A DNA stretch of 64,000 nucleotides from Flavobacteriales bacterium UBA3376 (lineage in GTDB: Bacteria; Bacteroidota; Bacteroidia; Flavobacteriales; Weeksellaceae): contig DEQC01000030.1 of NCBI GenBank assembly GCA_002359055.1, forward strand, positions 1 through 64,000, written 5' to 3'. Below the pieces are notes generated by a model. The model saw only the letters and a list, made by a program, of their open reading frames with translations. It had not been told where the DNA came from and made no database searches. Position 1 is the stretch's first letter, and each line of letters begins with the position of its first letter. A program made the translations under genes and the position numbers. Below, in pieces: positions 35,405 to 44,364 of this stretch.

Positions 35405-36372
35405 CAATCCAAAGATACAGACATTTGTTGAGATTTTTCAAGTAAAATTTTAAACTCGTCAGGACTTACATCTTGGTAGAAATAAGAAACTGGGTCGATT
35501 GGCTTACCATCTTTGTGGATTTCGTAGTGTAAATGCGGTCCTGTAGAAAGTCCAGAATTACCAACATATCCAATCACATCACCTCTTTTTACTCTTTGTC
35601 CTCTTTTTACTTTGATTCGGCTCATATGGGCATAAAGCGTTTCATATCCATAGCCATGATTGATGATCACTGTGTTTCCATAGCCGCCATGTCTTCCTGA
35701 CAATTTCACTCTACCATCGCCGGTGGCATAAATTGGTGTACCAACATTGGCAGAAAAGTCAGTTCCTTTATGAAGTTTAGGAACTTTCAAAACCGGATGC
35801 ATTCTCATTCCATAACCAGAAGCCAATCTTTTTAGATCTTTATTCGCTACCGGTTGAATCGCTGGTAAATGAGCCAACATTTTATCTTTTTCTTTTGCAC
35901 TAATGATGATTTCGTCCAAAGATTTTGATTGAATCACCAATTGTTTGTTCAAAATATCTATGCTTTTTGTAACCTCAGTTACCAAATCGGCATGCGTCCA
36001 ATCGGAGAATTTTGCATATCGATTGACTCCACCAAATCCGGCTTTTCTGATGTCTTCAGAAATTGGCTCTAATTCAAAATAAGAACGATATATATTATTG
36101 TCTCTTTCTTCCACTTGAGCAAGAACATTTTGAGACTGTTTTACTTTTTTATTTAACAATTGATACTGAATTTTCATTTCTTGTAGCTCAGCCGCCAGAG
36201 AATTTTCTTCAGGCTTGTTCATTTTTTGGCTAAAAGTGAATCCTGAAATCACTCCAAAAAATGCGGTTACTATCAAAAAAGCAGCAATGTTTCTAATTCT
36301 TCTTAATCGTTTTTGTCTAATAGGTTTAAAGGTGGTGGTGTCCGTATTGTATTTGTATTTTTTTATACCCAT
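35404..36372 (-). CDS. M23-family peptidoglycan endopeptidase
   Basis: A 322-residue membrane-anchored peptidase. One N-terminal helix (about residues 30-48) is followed by a coiled-coil-prone region (about 55-165) and the LytM/peptidase M23 domain (about 185-300). The zinc ligands are H201 and D205 (LHKGTD) and H282 in PHLHYE, with H249 and H280 also conserved. It likely cuts peptidoglycan cross-links in the periplasm. It is upstream of and coupled to the MerR regulator gene. Confidence 0.93.
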   Translation of the reverse strand: MGIKKYKYNTDTTTFKPIRQKRLRRIRNIAAFLIVTAFFGVISGFTFSQKMNKPEENSLAAELQEMKIQYQLLNKKVKQSQNVLAQVEERDNNIYRSYFELEPISEDIRKAGFGGVNRYAKFSDWTHADLVTEVTKSIDILNKQLVIQSKSLDEIIISAKEKDKMLAHLPAIQPVANKDLKRLASGYGMRMHPVLKVPKLHKGTDFSANVGTPIYATGDGRVKLSGRHGGYGNTVIINHGYGYETLYAHMSRIKVKRGQRVKRGDVIGYVGNSGLSTGPHLHYEIHKDGKPIDPVSYFYQDVSPDEFKILLEKSQQMSVSLD

Positions 36373-36390
36373 TGGTAAAACTCTTATTAT

Positions 36391-36398
36391 TATCTTTG
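36391..36398 (+). promoter_or_regulatory. -7 promoter box upstream of alaS
   Basis: TATCTTTG matches TAnnTTTG on the plus strand, 71 bases before the alaS ATG; the leader would be about 65 bases. Confidence 0.45.
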
Positions 36399-36469
36399 TA
36401 AGCTGAACAAATTAACGGTATTTATTAACATCTTAATGTTAATGAAAATATAAATTATACTTAATTGAA

Positions 36470-39079
36470 ATGAACTCCAAAGAAATACGCAAAAGCTTTC
36501 TTGATTTTTTCGAGTCGAAAGAACATTTAATCGTGCCTTCTGCACCTATAGTTTTGAAAGATGACCCAACATTGATGTTCAACAATTCGGGCATGGCCCA
36601 ATTTAAGGATTTCTTTTTGGGATATAAAAAACCTACCTCTCCAAGAATAGCCGATACTCAAAAATGTCTTAGGGTTTCTGGAAAACACAACGATTTAGAT
36701 GATGTAGGTAAAGATACCTATCATCACACCATGTTTGAAATGCTTGGCAACTGGTCTTTTGGTGATTACTTCAAAGAAGAAGCCATCGCTTGGGCATGGG
36801 AATTATTGACCGAAGTTTATAAAATTCCTAAAGATTGGTTATACGTTACTGTTTTTGAAGGCGACGAAAAAGACGGTACTTCACAAGATAAGGAAGCCTT
36901 AGAAATTTGGAAAAAATACATTTCAGAAGATAGAATTTTGTTTGGAAACAAAGATGATAACTTCTGGGAAATGGGCGAAACTGGTCCTTGTGGTCCTTGT
37001 TCTGAAATTCATGTCGATATTCGTTCAGAGGAAGAAAAATCGAAAGTCGACGGGAAAACTTTGGTCAACTTAGATCACCCGCAAGTGATAGAAGTTTGGA
37101 ACTTGGTGTTTATGCAATTCCTTAGAAAAGCAGATGGTTCTCTGACTGAACTACCTGCAAAAAGTATAGATACAGGTATGGGGTTTGAGCGTTTGGCAAT
37201 GGTTTTACAAGGAAAAACCTCAAATTACGATACCGATATTTTTATGCCATTGATTCAAGATTTAGAAAAAATCAGTGGAAAGAAATATGGAGAGGATGAA
37301 GCAATGGATGTTGCTATTCGAGTAATTGTTGATCATCTAAGAGCGGTTTCTTTTGTAATTGCCGATGGACAATTGCCTTCTAACTCTGGAGCTGGATATG
37401 TGATCCGAAGAATCCTTAGAAGAGCCATTAGTTATGGATACAGATTTTTGGAGTTAAATGAGGCTTTCATCTATAAATTATTGCCAACTTTGGTCGATCA
37501 GATGGGAGACTTTTTCCCAGAATTAACCAAACAAGCAAAACTGGTTTCTGATGTTATCAAAGAAGAAGAAAGCAATTTCTTAAAAACAATCGAACATGGA
37601 TTGGTTCGTTTGGATAATTTCATCAAACAGAATCCAGAAATGAAAACCATTCCTGGAAATGTCGTATTTGAATTGTACGACACTTACGGATTCCCAGCGG
37701 ATTTATCGAGAATTATAGCCGAAGAAAAAGGACTTAATATTGATGAAGAAGGATTCGATGCAGAAATGGAAAAACAAAAACAACGTTCCAAATCTGCAAC
37801 TTCTTTTACCGCTTATGATTGGAATGAGCTGATCGAAGACGATGTTGAGGAATTTGTGGGTTATGATCAATTAGAAGCTGAAGTTAGAATCACTCGTTGG
37901 AGAAAAGTAGAAAATCAATCCGGTGAATTTTATCAATTGGTTTTCCAAGCAACTCCATTTTATGCAGAAAGTGGAGGACAAGTGGGCGATACTGGATATT
38001 TAGAAAATCAATACGATAAAGTTGAAATTATAAATACCAAAAAAGAAAATAATTTAATCGTTCATTTCACCAAAGAATTACCCAAATACATCGAACTTCC
38101 TTATCGTGCAGTAGTCGATAAAGAAAGGAGAAAACGCATCATGCAAAACCATACTTCAACTCACTTGTTGCATCAAGCTTTGAGAGAAGTTTTGGGAACA
38201 CATGTGGAGCAAAAAGGTTCTTATGTAGGTCCTGATTATTTGAGATTTGATTTTTCGCATTTCAACAAATTAACTGAAGAAGAATTGAGAGAAGTGAATC
38301 GAAAAGTCAATGAAAGAATTCAGGCGGCAATTCCTTTGGAAGAAAAACGTTCGGTTCCATTTAAAAGAGCGATCAAAGACGGAGCAATTGCTTTGTTTGG
38401 AGAGAAATATGGCGATGTTGTTCGAGTGATTAAATTTGGTGATTCCATTGAACTTTGTGGAGGAACTCATGTCGAAAATACTTCGGATATAGTGATGTTC
38501 AAATTGCAAAGCGAAAGTTCAAGTGCAGCGGGAATTCGTAGAATCGAAGCGACCAGTGGTACTGTAGCTATAGACGAATTGAAAGAAACTTATCATCTCT
38601 TCCTTCAAATGACTAAAGAATTGAAAAATCCAAAAGATCCTTTGGATGCTTTGAAGAAAGTTTTGGATGAAAATAAAGAGTTGAACAATCAATTGGAACA
38701 ATTCAAATTGCAACAAGCCAAATCCGAAAAAGAAAATTGGAAAAATTCCTTCCAAACTATCAATGGAATTAACTTCTTAGCAGTTAAAACCAGTTTAGAT
38801 GCTCAATCCATTCGACAAATCGCATTTCCTTTGAGAAAAGAATTGGACAATGTGTTTTTGGTGGTTGCCTCAGATGCCGATGCTAAACCGACAATTACTG
38901 TTTCAATCTCCGATGAATTGGTCGAGAATAAAGGATTGAACGCAGGAAATATCGTCAGAGAATTAGCCAAAGAAATCCAAGGGGGTGGTGGAGGTCAAGC
39001 CTTTTTTGCTACTGCCGGAGGAAAGGATATTTCAGGTTTGGATAAAGCTTTGTCCAAAGCAAAAACTTTTGTGGAATAA
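36470..39079 (+). CDS. alaS: Alanyl-tRNA synthetase
   Basis: An 869-residue class II synthetase that charges tRNA-Ala and edits mischarged Ser/Gly. The N-terminal catalytic core begins [25 protein letters not shown]. The editing domain carries the zinc motif HTSTH (H561, H565) with C663 and H667 in CGGTH. The C-terminal C-Ala domain ends with [15 protein letters not shown]. Full length for Bacteroidota. It is monocistronic with a strong terminator. Its likely substrate, tRNA-Ala(GGC), is at 4025 in the same window. Confidence 0.97.
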   Translation: MNSKEIRKSFLDFFESKEHLIVPSAPIVLKDDPTLMFNNSGMAQFKDFFLGYKKPTSPRIADTQKCLRVSGKHNDLDDVGKDTYHHTMFEMLGNWSFGDYFKEEAIAWAWELLTEVYKIPKDWLYVTVFEGDEKDGTSQDKEALEIWKKYISEDRILFGNKDDNFWEMGETGPCGPCSEIHVDIRSEEEKSKVDGKTLVNLDHPQVIEVWNLVFMQFLRKADGSLTELPAKSIDTGMGFERLAMVLQGKTSNYDTDIFMPLIQDLEKISGKKYGEDEAMDVAIRVIVDHLRAVSFVIADGQLPSNSGAGYVIRRILRRAISYGYRFLELNEAFIYKLLPTLVDQMGDFFPELTKQAKLVSDVIKEEESNFLKTIEHGLVRLDNFIKQNPEMKTIPGNVVFELYDTYGFPADLSRIIAEEKGLNIDEEGFDAEMEKQKQRSKSATSFTAYDWNELIEDDVEEFVGYDQLEAEVRITRWRKVENQSGEFYQLVFQATPFYAESGGQVGDTGYLENQYDKVEIINTKKENNLIVHFTKELPKYIELPYRAVVDKERRKRIMQNHTSTHLLHQALREVLGTHVEQKGSYVGPDYLRFDFSHFNKLTEEELREVNRKVNERIQAAIPLEEKRSVPFKRAIKDGAIALFGEKYGDVVRVIKFGDSIELCGGTHVENTSDIVMFKLQSESSSAAGIRRIEATSGTVAIDELKETYHLFLQMTKELKNPKDPLDALKKVLDENKELNNQLEQFKLQQAKSEKENWKNSFQTINGINFLAVKTSLDAQSIRQIAFPLRKELDNVFLVVASDADAKPTITVSISDELVENKGLNAGNIVRELAKEIQGGGGGQAFFATAGGKDISGLDKALSKAKTFVE

Positions 39080-39098
39080 ACAAATCATAGAATAAATC

Positions 39099-39136
39099 TA
39101 AAGCTCTTCTCAAATTTTGGGAAGAGCTTTTTTTTT
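39099..39136 (+). terminator. Intrinsic terminator of alaS
   Basis: A 10-bp stem AAAGCTCTTC / GAAGAGCTTT (39099-39108 with 39120-39129) with a T run to 39136. Confidence 0.88.
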
Positions 39137-39161
39137 ATAAATTTTTAAAGGTTTTATTGAG

Positions 39162-39195
39162 AAAACTCAAGTTTTAGTTAATGTTTTTGAGTTTT
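39162..39195 (+). promoter_or_regulatory. Second hairpin with T run in the kamA-like leader region
   Basis: A 9-bp stem AAAACTCAA / TTGAGTTTT (39162-39170 with 39187-39195) followed by T residues. It may be a back-up terminator of alaS or an attenuator-like element ahead of the radical SAM gene. A further imperfect hairpin (CTCAT and TTTCAA pairing with TTGAAAATGAG, 39251-39285) lies closer to the gene. Confidence 0.4.
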
Positions 39196-39320
39196 TTGTT
39201 AAAAAATTATGATTTTTGACTCGATTTTTTATATTAAAGGGCATTTTATTCTCATTTGATTTCAAAGTTTTCGATTGAAAATGAGCAATTAGGGTGCGAA
39301 TAATATAAAAAAATAAGAAT

Positions 39321-40649
39321 ATGAAGTATAAAGCTTACTCAGTACACAACTTTAGAAAAATACCACAAATTGAGAATTTACCTGAGGAAGAGAAAGAGAG
39401 CATTGAAATTTCTGGGAACGTATTCCCTTTTAAAGTAAACAATTATGTAATCGATGAATTGATTGATTGGGAGAACTTTAAAACTGACCCAATATTTCGA
39501 TTGACCTTTCCACAAAAAGAAATGTTGGAAGAAGAAGATTACGAGAAAATGAAAGCTGCATTGAACTCCAATTTGGATCGAATGGAGTTGAAGGAAGTTG
39601 CGGATTCTATTCGTATGAAATTGAATCCTCATCCTGCAGGACAAATGGAAATGAACGTTCCGGAAGTAGATGGAGAGAAGTTGCCTGGTATTCAGCACAA
39701 ATATGATCAAACCGTTTTGTTCTTCCCAAGTTCAGGTCAAACTTGCCACAGTTATTGTACTTTTTGTTTTAGATGGGCACAATTTGTTGGTTTGGATGGA
39801 TTGAAATTCGCCATGAGAGAAACAGAAGGATTGGTGAGGTATTTAGAAGAGCATCATGAAGTTACGGATTTGTTGTTTACAGGTGGAGATCCTATGATTA
39901 TGAGTTTTAAAGTATTTAAACAATACATCGATCCATTTTTAGATCCAAACAATAAAACCAATATTCAAACCATTAGGATTGGTACTAAATCTTTAGGTTT
40001 CTGGCCATATAAATTTTTGACCGATAGAGACGCTCAAGACTTCCTTGATTTGTTCAAAGAGATAGTCGATAGTGGAATTAACTTGACAATCATGGCTCAC
40101 TTCAATCATATCAATGAATTGAAAACTCCAGCGGTGAAGGAAGCTGTGAATAAATTAATCGAATTAGGCGTTCAAATTAGAACACAATCGCCTTTGATCA
40201 AAGGCATCAATGATGATGCAGATATGTGGGCTAAAATGTGGAGAGAACAAGTCAATATGGGGATGATTCCATATTATATGTTTGTGGAAAGAGACACAGG
40301 AGCAAGACATTATTTTGAAGTTCCTTTGGAGAAAACCTGGGAAATTTTCCAACAAGCTTATCAACAAGTAAGTGGAATTTGTAGAACGGTTAGGGGACCT
40401 AGTATGTCTTGTACACCAGGAAAAGTTCAAATCTTAGGTGTGGAGAATATTCAGATGAATGGTCAAAAAGAAAAGGTATTTGTATTGCAAATGCTACAAG
40501 GAAGAAATCCAGATTGGGTGGCAAGGCCTTTCTTTGCCAAATACGATCCCAATGCTTCATGGATGGACGATTTAAAACCAGCTTTTGGCGATAAATTCTT
40601 CTTTGATGATGAAATGGAAGCCTTCGAAAAAGAAGCACTTGCTGTATAA
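39321..40649 (+). CDS. KamA-family radical SAM aminomutase-like enzyme
   Basis: A 442-residue protein of the lysine 2,3-aminomutase family. The radical SAM 4Fe-4S ligands are C142, C146 and C149 (CHSYCTFC), followed by TGGDPM (187-192). A lysine in TPGKV (K368) is the candidate PLP-binding residue by position. Family members move an amino group from the alpha to the beta carbon. The substrate here (lysine, arginine, glutamate or other) is undetermined; no beta-lysine degradation or beta-lysine acetyltransferase gene is adjacent. It has a structured leader of about 185 bases and a strong terminator, so it stands alone. Confidence 0.85.
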   Translation: MKYKAYSVHNFRKIPQIENLPEEEKESIEISGNVFPFKVNNYVIDELIDWENFKTDPIFRLTFPQKEMLEEEDYEKMKAALNSNLDRMELKEVADSIRMKLNPHPAGQMEMNVPEVDGEKLPGIQHKYDQTVLFFPSSGQTCHSYCTFCFRWAQFVGLDGLKFAMRETEGLVRYLEEHHEVTDLLFTGGDPMIMSFKVFKQYIDPFLDPNNKTNIQTIRIGTKSLGFWPYKFLTDRDAQDFLDLFKEIVDSGINLTIMAHFNHINELKTPAVKEAVNKLIELGVQIRTQSPLIKGINDDADMWAKMWREQVNMGMIPYYMFVERDTGARHYFEVPLEKTWEIFQQAYQQVSGICRTVRGPSMSCTPGKVQILGVENIQMNGQKEKVFVLQMLQGRNPDWVARPFFAKYDPNASWMDDLKPAFGDKFFFDDEMEAFEKEALAV

Positions 40650-40662
40650 ATCAATAAATTAA

Positions 40663-40704
40663 ATAAAGCTTTTTCAAAGTCTTTCGATTTTGAAAAAGCT
40701 TTAT
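40663..40704. terminator. Bidirectional terminator between the kamA-like and CBS genes
   Basis: A 16-bp perfect stem (40663-40678 with 40689-40704), core AAAGCTTTTTCA / TGAAAAAGCTTT. It lies between convergent genes and can serve both. Confidence 0.85.
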
Positions 40705-40709
40705 ATCTT

Positions 40710-41126
40710 TTAATATTGATCCAATAAATAATTGATAAGATCGGTTGTAGTAACTATTCCTACTAATTTTCCTTCATCGACTACCGGCATCGAATGGAAA
40801 CTCTGTTTAGAAAAAATTTCAGCAACTTCTTTAATCGTAGCATCGGATACAACTGTCACAGGAACTCTTGTCATCACTTGAGGGATGGTGTATAAGTCAT
40901 AGACAATAGCTTCGACATTTTCTTCGTTTTCGGTCAAATCAGCAAAGCTAATTCTCAATAAATCTGAGCGACTGATAACACCCACCAAACGATCGCCTTC
41001 TACTACAGGTATATGTCGAATGTTGTGTCGATTCAACAATCTTTCCACATCATACAATGACTGATTGGTAGTTACTGTAATTAAATCTGTACTCATAATT
41101 TGGGAAACTGGGACTCTCTTTTTCAT
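40710..41126 (-). CDS. CBS-domain pair protein
   Basis: A 138-residue stand-alone protein with two CBS motifs: residues about 8-65 (VSQIMSTDLITVTTNQSLYDVERLL, HIPVVEGDRLVGVISRSDLL) and 80-138 (VMTRVPVTVVSDATIKEVAEIF, SMPVVDEGKLVGIVTTTDLI). Such Bateman modules bind adenosine nucleotides and sense energy status. With no attached effector domain, the partner is unknown. It is divergent from porQ with a 178-base region that holds the porQ promoter. Confidence 0.92.
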   Translation of the reverse strand: MKKRVPVSQIMSTDLITVTTNQSLYDVERLLNRHNIRHIPVVEGDRLVGVISRSDLLRISFADLTENEENVEAIVYDLYTIPQVMTRVPVTVVSDATIKEVAEIFSKQSFHSMPVVDEGKLVGIVTTTDLINYLLDQY

Positions 41127-41292
41127 AATTTAAACTATTAGGTTGAACGATTTGTGATACTAAGTTGCTAAAATTTTTCATGAAGAAAAATGACATTAAC
41201 CATTGATTGTCACAAAAGATAACACTAAATTGAAAGATTATAAAAACAATTAAATAAGAAATTTAAAGTATTTCCGTTATCTACTTTATTAC

Positions 41293-41300
41293 TACTTTTG
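41293..41300 (+). promoter_or_regulatory. -7 promoter box before porQ
   Basis: TACTTTTG matches TAnnTTTG, followed by CGGA and then the porQ ATG (41305): a four-base gap, implying a leaderless transcript. Confidence 0.5.
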
Positions 41301-41304
41301 CGGA

Positions 41305-42327
41305 ATGACAAATCAGCTAAGATTTCTGTTGCTTTTTGTAAGCGTCTTGACTTTCGCTCAAGATGGAACTCGTGTATATGAGTTTGTCAACATCACTACT
41401 TCACCTCGACAAGCTGCTTTGGGAGGTAATGCAAATTCGATGTGGGATTCGGATCCCAATATGTCTTATTGGAATCCAGCGATGGTTAGCGAACAATCTC
41501 ATGGTCAAGTTGCATTGAACTACGTGAGTTATTTGGCAGGAGTTGGATTTGGAACTGTTTCAGGAGTTTATCAGTACGACGATGATGAGTTCTTCACTAT
41601 TCACGGTCAATATGTCGATTATGGTGATTTTAGAGGTTTTGATGAATTCGATGTGGAAACTGGAAACTTCAAAGCAAGAGATGTTGCAATTTCTTTGGGT
41701 TATGCCATCAATCTAAGCGATTTTTTTACTGTAGGTGCAAGTGTTAAATACATCAACTCAACTATAGAAACCTACAATTCACATGCATTGGCTGCTGATT
41801 TAGGAATTGTTTTCCATGATGTGGATTATAATACGAATGTTTCTTTGGCTATACGAAACTTAGGTTTTCAACTTGAAACTTATGCCGGTACCCAAGAGAA
41901 AATGCCACTTCAAATCAATTTAGGTGTATCGCATCGATTGGAACATGTTCCTTTGGAATTGTCGATCAATTTTCATGATTTACAAAAGTTTGATATATCA
42001 AGACCAACTGATGAAAATGGCATGAAAACTAAATTTGGACGAAAATTCATTGACCACGTTTCCATAGGTGGTGAACTTTTCCCTGGACAAGGATTCAATC
42101 TGAGGTTAGGTTATAACTTCAAGCGAGGGAATGAATTGAAAATCGATGATCATAGAAGTTTTGCCGGACTTACTTATGGATTTGGATTTAGAATCAATGC
42201 ATTTAGATTTGATTTCGCACATGCAAACTATTATGAAGGAGCCAATTCCAATCACTTTGGATTGATCATTAATTTGGATCGATTGATTCAAGGAAGAAAT
42301 TATTGGCGCTCCAATCCTTATTATTAA
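41305..42327 (+). CDS. porQ: Type IX secretion system outer-membrane protein PorQ
   Basis: A 340-residue barrel protein with a signal peptide (1-18, ending TFAQ). The opening of the mature part, VYEFVNITTSPRQAALGGNANSMWD, and the SYWNPAM segment are typical of PorQ/PorV (FadL-like) proteins. PorQ belongs to the surface attachment complex of the type IX system together with PorU, PorV and PorZ. Location immediately upstream of cmk is the usual one in Bacteroidota. Alternating beta strands run to the end. Confidence 0.88.
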   Translation: MTNQLRFLLLFVSVLTFAQDGTRVYEFVNITTSPRQAALGGNANSMWDSDPNMSYWNPAMVSEQSHGQVALNYVSYLAGVGFGTVSGVYQYDDDEFFTIHGQYVDYGDFRGFDEFDVETGNFKARDVAISLGYAINLSDFFTVGASVKYINSTIETYNSHALAADLGIVFHDVDYNTNVSLAIRNLGFQLETYAGTQEKMPLQINLGVSHRLEHVPLELSINFHDLQKFDISRPTDENGMKTKFGRKFIDHVSIGGELFPGQGFNLRLGYNFKRGNELKIDDHRSFAGLTYGFGFRINAFRFDFAHANYYEGANSNHFGLIINLDRLIQGRNYWRSNPYY

Positions 42328-42374
42328 AATGAATTTCTTTTTGGATTTATTTAAATGGATACAGTTCTATAATA

Positions 42375-42382
42375 TATATTTG
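42375..42382 (+). promoter_or_regulatory. -7 promoter box before cmk
   Basis: TATATTTG matches TAnnTTTG, followed by CACT and then the cmk ATG (42387), again a four-base gap. cmk can also be read through from porQ, 59 bases upstream. Confidence 0.5.
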
Positions 42383-42386
42383 CACT

Positions 42387-43079
42387 ATGCGAAATTTGAT
42401 TATAGCCATCGATGGATTTTCTTCAACAGGAAAAAGTACTTTAGCTAAACTTCTGGCAAAAGAGTTAGGTTATATTCATATTGATAGTGGCGCTATGTAT
42501 CGAGCCATTACACTCTATGCTTTACAAAATGGAATGGTTTATGATGGAAAGGTCAACGAGTCGGAACTACTGCCTCAATTGCACTTTTTGGACATTCATT
42601 TTGAATTCAATGAAGAAAAAGGTGAAAATGAAATTTTTCTTAACGATGAGAATGTTGAGCAAGATATTCGCGCAATGGAAGTTTCATCCCATGTGAGTTT
42701 AATTGCAAAAATTCCTGAAGTAAGGCATTTTGCGGTTGAACTTCAAAGAAAAATGAGCAAAAATGGTGGAGTTGTTATGGATGGTCGAGACATAGGAACT
42801 ACGGTTTTTCCTGATGCTGATGTGAAGATATTTTTAAATGCTTCAGTAGAGGAAAGAGCAAAAAGACGATATGAAGAGCTATTGAAAACAGACAATCCAG
42901 CGAGCTTTGAAGAAGTATTTCAAAATATTTCAGACAGAGATAAAATGGATTCTACCAGAGAAATTTCACCTTTGAAACAAGCTGAGGATGCGATTTTAGT
43001 TGACAATGGTGATTTGACACCCAAAGAAACTTTAGCAAAGGTTTTAGAAATTATAAAAAATAGAATCAATTTAAAATAA
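42387..43079 (+). CDS. cmk: (d)CMP kinase
   Basis: A 230-residue cytidylate kinase that phosphorylates CMP and dCMP with ATP. P-loop GFSSTGKST (10-18), the substrate region HIDSGAMYRAIT and MDGRDIGTTVFPDADVKIFL, and the lid RRYEELL are all present. Length is normal for the CMP kinase with the central insert. It follows porQ at 59 bases but also has its own -7 box. Confidence 0.96.
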   Translation: MRNLIIAIDGFSSTGKSTLAKLLAKELGYIHIDSGAMYRAITLYALQNGMVYDGKVNESELLPQLHFLDIHFEFNEEKGENEIFLNDENVEQDIRAMEVSSHVSLIAKIPEVRHFAVELQRKMSKNGGVVMDGRDIGTTVFPDADVKIFLNASVEERAKRRYEELLKTDNPASFEEVFQNISDRDKMDSTREISPLKQAEDAILVDNGDLTPKETLAKVLEIIKNRINLK

Positions 43080-43222
43080 GGTTTAGTCAACATTGATTGA
43101 CAATTGATTATCAAACATTTTTAACTGTTTTTGGAATTATTGGATGAGCTAATTCAGTTACTTCATAGCGTAAACAAGCTGTTTTTCTATTGAGAATTCT
43201 TAGACTTTAAATTTAAGAAATG

Positions 43223-43230
43223 TATATTTG
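43223..43230 (+). promoter_or_regulatory. -7 promoter box of the polysaccharide block
   Basis: TATATTTG matches TAnnTTTG, 24 bases before the aminotransferase ATG at 43255. Nothing else is recognisable in the 175-base gap after cmk. Confidence 0.5.
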
Positions 43231-43254
43231 TACTCTTAACTTACAACTACTAAA

Positions 43255-44364
43255 ATGAGAACTACTAAGATTTGGTTATCATCTCCACATATGGGCGGAG
43301 GTGAACTCAAATATATTCAACAAGCCTTTGATGCCAATTGGATAGCACCTTTAGGACCTAATGTAGAATCCTTTGAAAAAGATTTGGAAAACTACCTCGG
43401 AAACGATGTTCATGTTGCAGCTTTAAGCGCAGGAACTGCAGCTTTGCATTTAGGATTAATTTTATTGGGTGTTCAAGCAGGAGATGAAGTGATTTGTCAA
43501 AGCATGACTTTCTCAGCTTCTGCCAATCCTATTGTTTATTTGGGAGCTACTCCAATTTTTGTAGATAGCGAAGATAGTACTTGGAACATTTGTCCCGAAC
43601 AATTAGAAATCGCTATAAAAGATAGAATCTCAAAAGGAAAAAAACCTAAAGCTATCGTAGCTGTACATCTTTATGGAATGCCTTATCAGCACGATGAAAT
43701 TCGACGAATTGCTGATCGATATGAAATCCCGATTTTAGAAGATGCAGCCGAAGCTTTGGGAAGTAAATACAAAGAACTTCCTTGTGGAACTTTGGGTGAC
43801 TTGTCGATTTTGTCGTTCAATGGCAATAAAATCATCACAACATCCGGAGGTGGTGCACTGGTCGCACATTCCAAAGAAGTGAAAGATAAAGCGATTTTTC
43901 TTGCCACTCAAGCAAGAGATGAAGCCGTTCATTATCAACACAGTGAGATTGGATACAACTATAGAATGTCAAATGTAGTTGCAGGAATTGGGAGAGGGCA
44001 AATGGAAGTTCTGGACGAAAGAGTCCAGCAGAGAAGGGCAAATTATGAGTTTTATAAAAAAGAATTATACAACAAAGATGGGATAATCTTTGTAGAAGAA
44101 AAAAAGGATATGTTTTCTAATCGCTGGCTGTCATGTATTTTGACAGAGTCCTTTGAAAAAAGAGAAGAGATAAGACTAAGTTTAGCAGCCGATGAAATAG
44201 AAAGTCGTCCTCTTTGGAAACCTATGCATCTGCAACCAGTATTTATGAATTATCCAAATTATACCAATGGTGTAAGCGAAGATTTATTCAATAGGGGATT
44301 GTGTTTACCAAGTGGTTCAAATTTGTCCAATTCTGATTTAAAACGAATAATTGAGAAAATTTAA
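43255..44364 (+). CDS. DegT/DnrJ/EryC1/StrS-family PLP aminotransferase
   Basis: A 369-residue sugar aminotransferase of the DegT family. The PLP lysine is K192 in SFNGNKIITTSGGG. N-terminal MGGGELKYIQQAFDANWIAPLGPNV and HVAALSAGTAALHLGL are family hallmarks. Similar enzymes (PglE/WbpE type) transaminate UDP-4-keto sugars for surface glycans. The following gene encodes an FlaA1/PglF-type dehydratase, which would make the keto-sugar substrate. The frames overlap slightly, indicating coupling. Confidence 0.92.
   Translation: MRTTKIWLSSPHMGGGELKYIQQAFDANWIAPLGPNVESFEKDLENYLGNDVHVAALSAGTAALHLGLILLGVQAGDEVICQSMTFSASANPIVYLGATPIFVDSEDSTWNICPEQLEIAIKDRISKGKKPKAIVAVHLYGMPYQHDEIRRIADRYEIPILEDAAEALGSKYKELPCGTLGDLSILSFNGNKIITTSGGGALVAHSKEVKDKAIFLATQARDEAVHYQHSEIGYNYRMSNVVAGIGRGQMEVLDERVQQRRANYEFYKKELYNKDGIIFVEEKKDMFSNRWLSCILTESFEKREEIRLSLAADEIESRPLWKPMHLQPVFMNYPNYTNGVSEDLFNRGLCLPSGSNLSNSDLKRIIEKI

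Noticed and set aside
36215..36406. Hydrophobic plus-strand open frame antisense to the M23 peptidase start
   Set aside because: Hydrophobicity is explained by the complement of the membrane-anchor codons; no homologous pattern.
41127..41292. Divergent region between the CBS and porQ genes
   Set aside because: Apart from the porQ -7 box, no second TAnnTTTG box with correct spacing for the CBS gene and no clear operator could be seen.
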